Part shown: positions 60,981 to 64,000 of the stretch, piece by piece | How the letters are laid out: the number at the start of each line of letters is the position of its first letter | Numbering within the stretch: the stretch's first letter is position 1 | NCBI GenBank assembly: GCA_024734555.1 | Contig: JANPWX010000619.1 | Coordinates: forward strand, 546,894 to 610,893 | DNA: 64,000 bases | Origin: Trochalopteron elliotii | Taxonomy: Eukaryota; Chordata; Aves; Passeriformes; Leiothrichidae | Direction of reading: 5' to 3' | Translations under genes and position numbers: made by a program | Notes under the pieces: model-generated | What the model was told of the DNA's origin: nothing | Seen by the model: only the letters and a program-made list of their open reading frames with translations | The model's database searches: none

Positions 60981-63900
60981 GTTCAGGAAAGCTCAGCAGG
61001 CAGTGTTTACCACTGAAAAAACTACTGTAATTGAAAATCTGAGTATGCCTGACAGTTATAAGTGAAAAGGTGTGATTTAGCCAAAGTAGTTTGTGCCACA
61101 GAGGGAGAGGTTGGTATTTTTTACTTCTGGATGACTTTTTCTTTATTACATAGAGTATGTTGAATTTAGTAAAGTTATTCACGGTGAAAACACAAATAGC
61201 AGAGGATCAACTCCTAAATACGGATGCACCAAAAATAAAATATCTGATAACTTTCCTTTCAGCTTGGCTTATTCTATTTCAGGAAACACAGAAGCCAATA
61301 AGATATATGCAAAGCCCCTCTGTAATTAAGTGTAAGTGAAGTATATCACTACAGTGTATTAGTGACTCCATATAAACATATTTTCCTCCTGAATGGCTAT
61401 AAACAAGCACACCATAACCTCATTTTTAGCTTTTTTTCCACATTATAAATTCATTTTTCTCTTTGCAAAATGTCACTTTCTTTCCAGTAGGTTAATCCCA
61501 GGAGGTCTGGTAACTACAATTACTCCATTTAAATATTCCACAGATCTGTCAAGACTCAAAAGAATTCTGTAGTGTCAGTTTAAATATAAATATATATAAT
61601 TCTAGTTAATAATCATCATTTCAAGTCTGTTATGAAAACTGTATTACTCATTCCGAGTGTGTGTGATGTTGTGTATTATGCAGCATTTGTTGCAGCATTT
61701 TCATTGATTTAATTGTTAAAATCCAGCCATACTAATGGCAGCACATCAATGACCTCATGTAGAAAACAACATTGCTTTTAACAAGGTTAACTGGTCTATA
61801 AGTGTTTTTTTCTAATTACTTAAGGAAAAAGTACCAGAAATTTTCTAGCTTTTCATATAGAGTATATACTGTTGTAAAGGCAAATACCAGCAAAACATAT
61901 TTGATGCTTTTAATTGCTATAACCTTTCCATCTGAAGAAAATACTTGCATTTACCAGTTACCAGAATTTTTTTTTTCTTGATGGGGGGTAGAGACGTTTG
62001 GAGAAATTCACAGTTTTCTGCTACCTTATAAATAGCCTGAAACATTAAACAGTTAAAGGACAACCTTCTTAATGGCTTCAAAACAAAAACTGTCATGTTG
62101 ATCAAAAACAGAAAATCGTATATTTTCTTTAAGTCTAATGTGTTCATTGGATCTTTATTTACTTATTCTGCTAGTATAGCCATTGCAATACAGGCAGAAA
62201 TGTAACTCTTTCTGCAATGAAAGTTTCAGAGTAGCAGAATAAATATGCCCTTATGCCCAGCAAACTAATACCAATAAGTAGCATTTTGAAGCTTTTAATC
62301 ACCATGACAACCCACCTCAGATTCTTCAATAAAATGCCACAAACATACTGACTTATGCACACCTACCATGTGTTCATAAATATCACCACTGTTGCGCATC
62401 TTAAAAACATATAATGGCATTGATGTCTTTCTCTTGGAAAACTCATCAATCAGCACTCCAGCTAAAACTTCATGTGTATCCTTCTATTTATATTAAGTGT
62501 TGAGTAAACAGTTCATTAAATAAAAAGACAAAGATGTACATACAAAATATGTCTCAAACATATAAGGACATTCATTAAGTTCGACAATCATTGGGAAAAA
62601 TACCTGATATATAAATAAAGTGGAGGAATTACCTCAAATATCTACAAAATAGAATCAGAATTCACACAGCAGAACTCTTCAAAGTACTCTTTCTGTCTCA
62701 GAAAGGAAATAGTCGACTTAAATATTATAAGCAGAGTATTCACTAAACTGTGTGAGTAAGGATCTAATTATTGATGTGAGTCACATTCTGATGTAAATGC
62801 TGCTTATGCTAATGCTTGGAAAATCACAACAAATGTTCAAAAAAACTGTCCCAAGACCAAAATTCAATTCAAGCCACTCTTGGAAATGGGACATTACAGA
62901 CATCTACCTGTGTAAAGAAAATAGATACTCGCTGCCATTTACCCAGCACTCAGAAAATCCACCAATTATAGTCCATTATATTCCGTGTTTTTAGGAGTGG
63001 TACCCTGGACCAGCGGTGCCACCATAGCTGTAATATACCTACCAAGGGGAACTCAGTAGTGCCACAAACCAAAGAACAATGTATGCTCGGGCCTGCAGGC
63101 AGACCTGCCACACTCGTCTATGCATGGCCTGAATGGCTCACCATATAGCTGCCACCATACCCTCCACAGCCTCTGTCCCCTGCCCCAGCCTCCTCCAGCA
63201 CATTTTGCCAGCATTTCCACATAACCTGTTTTAACAAACTCTCATATCTATAGTCGACCCAACCACACAGATTTTATTAGTCATGGTTAATTGAACATAT
63301 TTCAAATATGATTTGTATCTGTTAGGCCATTTTGCAAGGCAATAGATGACGAACTAGGCAGATTCCTCTTTCCTCATTTCTCTCAGGGGGTGTCAAAGGG
63401 TAGCTGACTATCACTACCAGTTTTGGGAAAAGCACTTTTCTACACACACACACAAAAAAGAACCAATGAAAAAAGAAAAATTCAGACATCAGCCTTCTCT
63501 GTGGAACTGCAGGCCATCCCTCACCTTGGCATGAGTCTGCTTACCACAAGACCTTTTATCCCAATTTGTACGGTCAGTCACAGCAGATGACATGAAGCAC
63601 CTGTGAATCTCCAGGCCAGTCTGGAGGCACAGCTGATAAACTCAGCTGAGACATCTCTGAAATACCACCAGGTATATTTTGGGATAGACATGAACAAAAA
63701 TTCTTAGCATTCTCCTCTTCTCTGATCCTTTCTACCATCCCTGCACTGAACTCTACTACAGAACAATACCATACATCCATTTATAAAGGAACAAAGGCCA
63801 GTTCTGCATACCTGCATTTGCATGGTATTTCACAGGACCTCAAGGGCTTAGGATGGACTCGGGGCATGTTGAAGACCTACAGCATACATGTGAACAGCTT

Positions 63901-64000
63901 GGTCCTTTGAAGAATCTCTGAAAGCATCATGGATGCAGGCTGGTTGATTCCTATATTTCCCTAAAAGACACAGAACTGTGCTTCAGAAAATGCGAGGGAC
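60981..64000. other. Unique sequence to the window end, GC-richer patch at 62995-63230
   Basis: 61000-62990 is AT-rich and featureless; 61640-61770 is repeat-free with ATTGATTTAATTG and TAAT words. 62995-63230 is noticeably richer in G and C (CTCCACAGCCTCTGTCCC, CCCAGCCTCCTCC) without a recognisable repeat or frame. A 68-codon minus-strand frame at 63574-63780 has no known domain. The window ends in unique sequence. Confidence 0.5.

Noticed and set aside
1..64000. Bacterial or phage features (operons, CRISPR, toxin or defence systems)
   Set aside because: The CR1 LINEs, LTRs and SINE remnants show vertebrate nuclear DNA; no dense coding, Shine-Dalgarno pattern or spaced direct repeats occur.

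Overview
The window reads as vertebrate, almost certainly bird, non-coding DNA. The evidence is the repeat content: at least eight fragments of the CR1 LINE (chicken repeat 1 family), several still carrying the diagnostic 3' 8-mer repeat ATTCTATG/ATTCTGTG, two avian-type retroviral LTRs, a few very old MIR-like SINE remnants, a low overall repeat load and AT-rich unique sequence. One LTR belongs to a family I associate with non-galliform neognath birds; that narrower placement is a memory-based inference and is weak.

I find no protein-coding gene, tRNA, rRNA or CRISPR array that I can support. Nearly all open frames are 60-100 codons and occur at the density expected by chance in AT-rich DNA. 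The only frame with a recognisable protein signature is a broken CR1 reverse transcriptase (56933-57445). The window is therefore either a gene desert or the inside of a very large intron; the sequence alone does not separate the two.

Layout: 1-7.8 kb is the most repeat-rich part, with five CR1 fragments (four antisense, one sense), a remnant of an older CR1 lineage, a MIR-like remnant and a cluster of nuclear-receptor half-sites near 2 kb. 7.8-19.4 kb is mostly unique, with two MIR-like SINEs (about 8.1 and 17.3 kb) and a T-rich tract at 12.8 kb. 19.4-21.6 kb holds an LTR and a 760-bp antisense CR1. 25.2-25.8 kb is a well-delimited solo LTR with a 6-bp target duplication, next to a GC-richer block of unknown origin (25.9-26.6 kb). 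26.6-41.7 kb is a 15-kb stretch in which I recognise no interspersed repeat. 41.7-50.2 kb has one CR1 remnant and most of the simple repeats, including a (GT)28 microsatellite. 50.2-51 kb has two MIR-like remnants and a G-run. The right end has the CR1 reverse transcriptase piece, an exact 47-bp tandem duplication at 60.2 kb and a CR1 3' end at 60.6-61.0 kb.

Nothing here forms a multi-gene system. The observations best worth a second look are the solo LTR with its clean target-site duplication, the exact 47-bp tandem duplication, a textbook DR5 arrangement of AGGTCA half-sites, and the unexplained GC-rich block.
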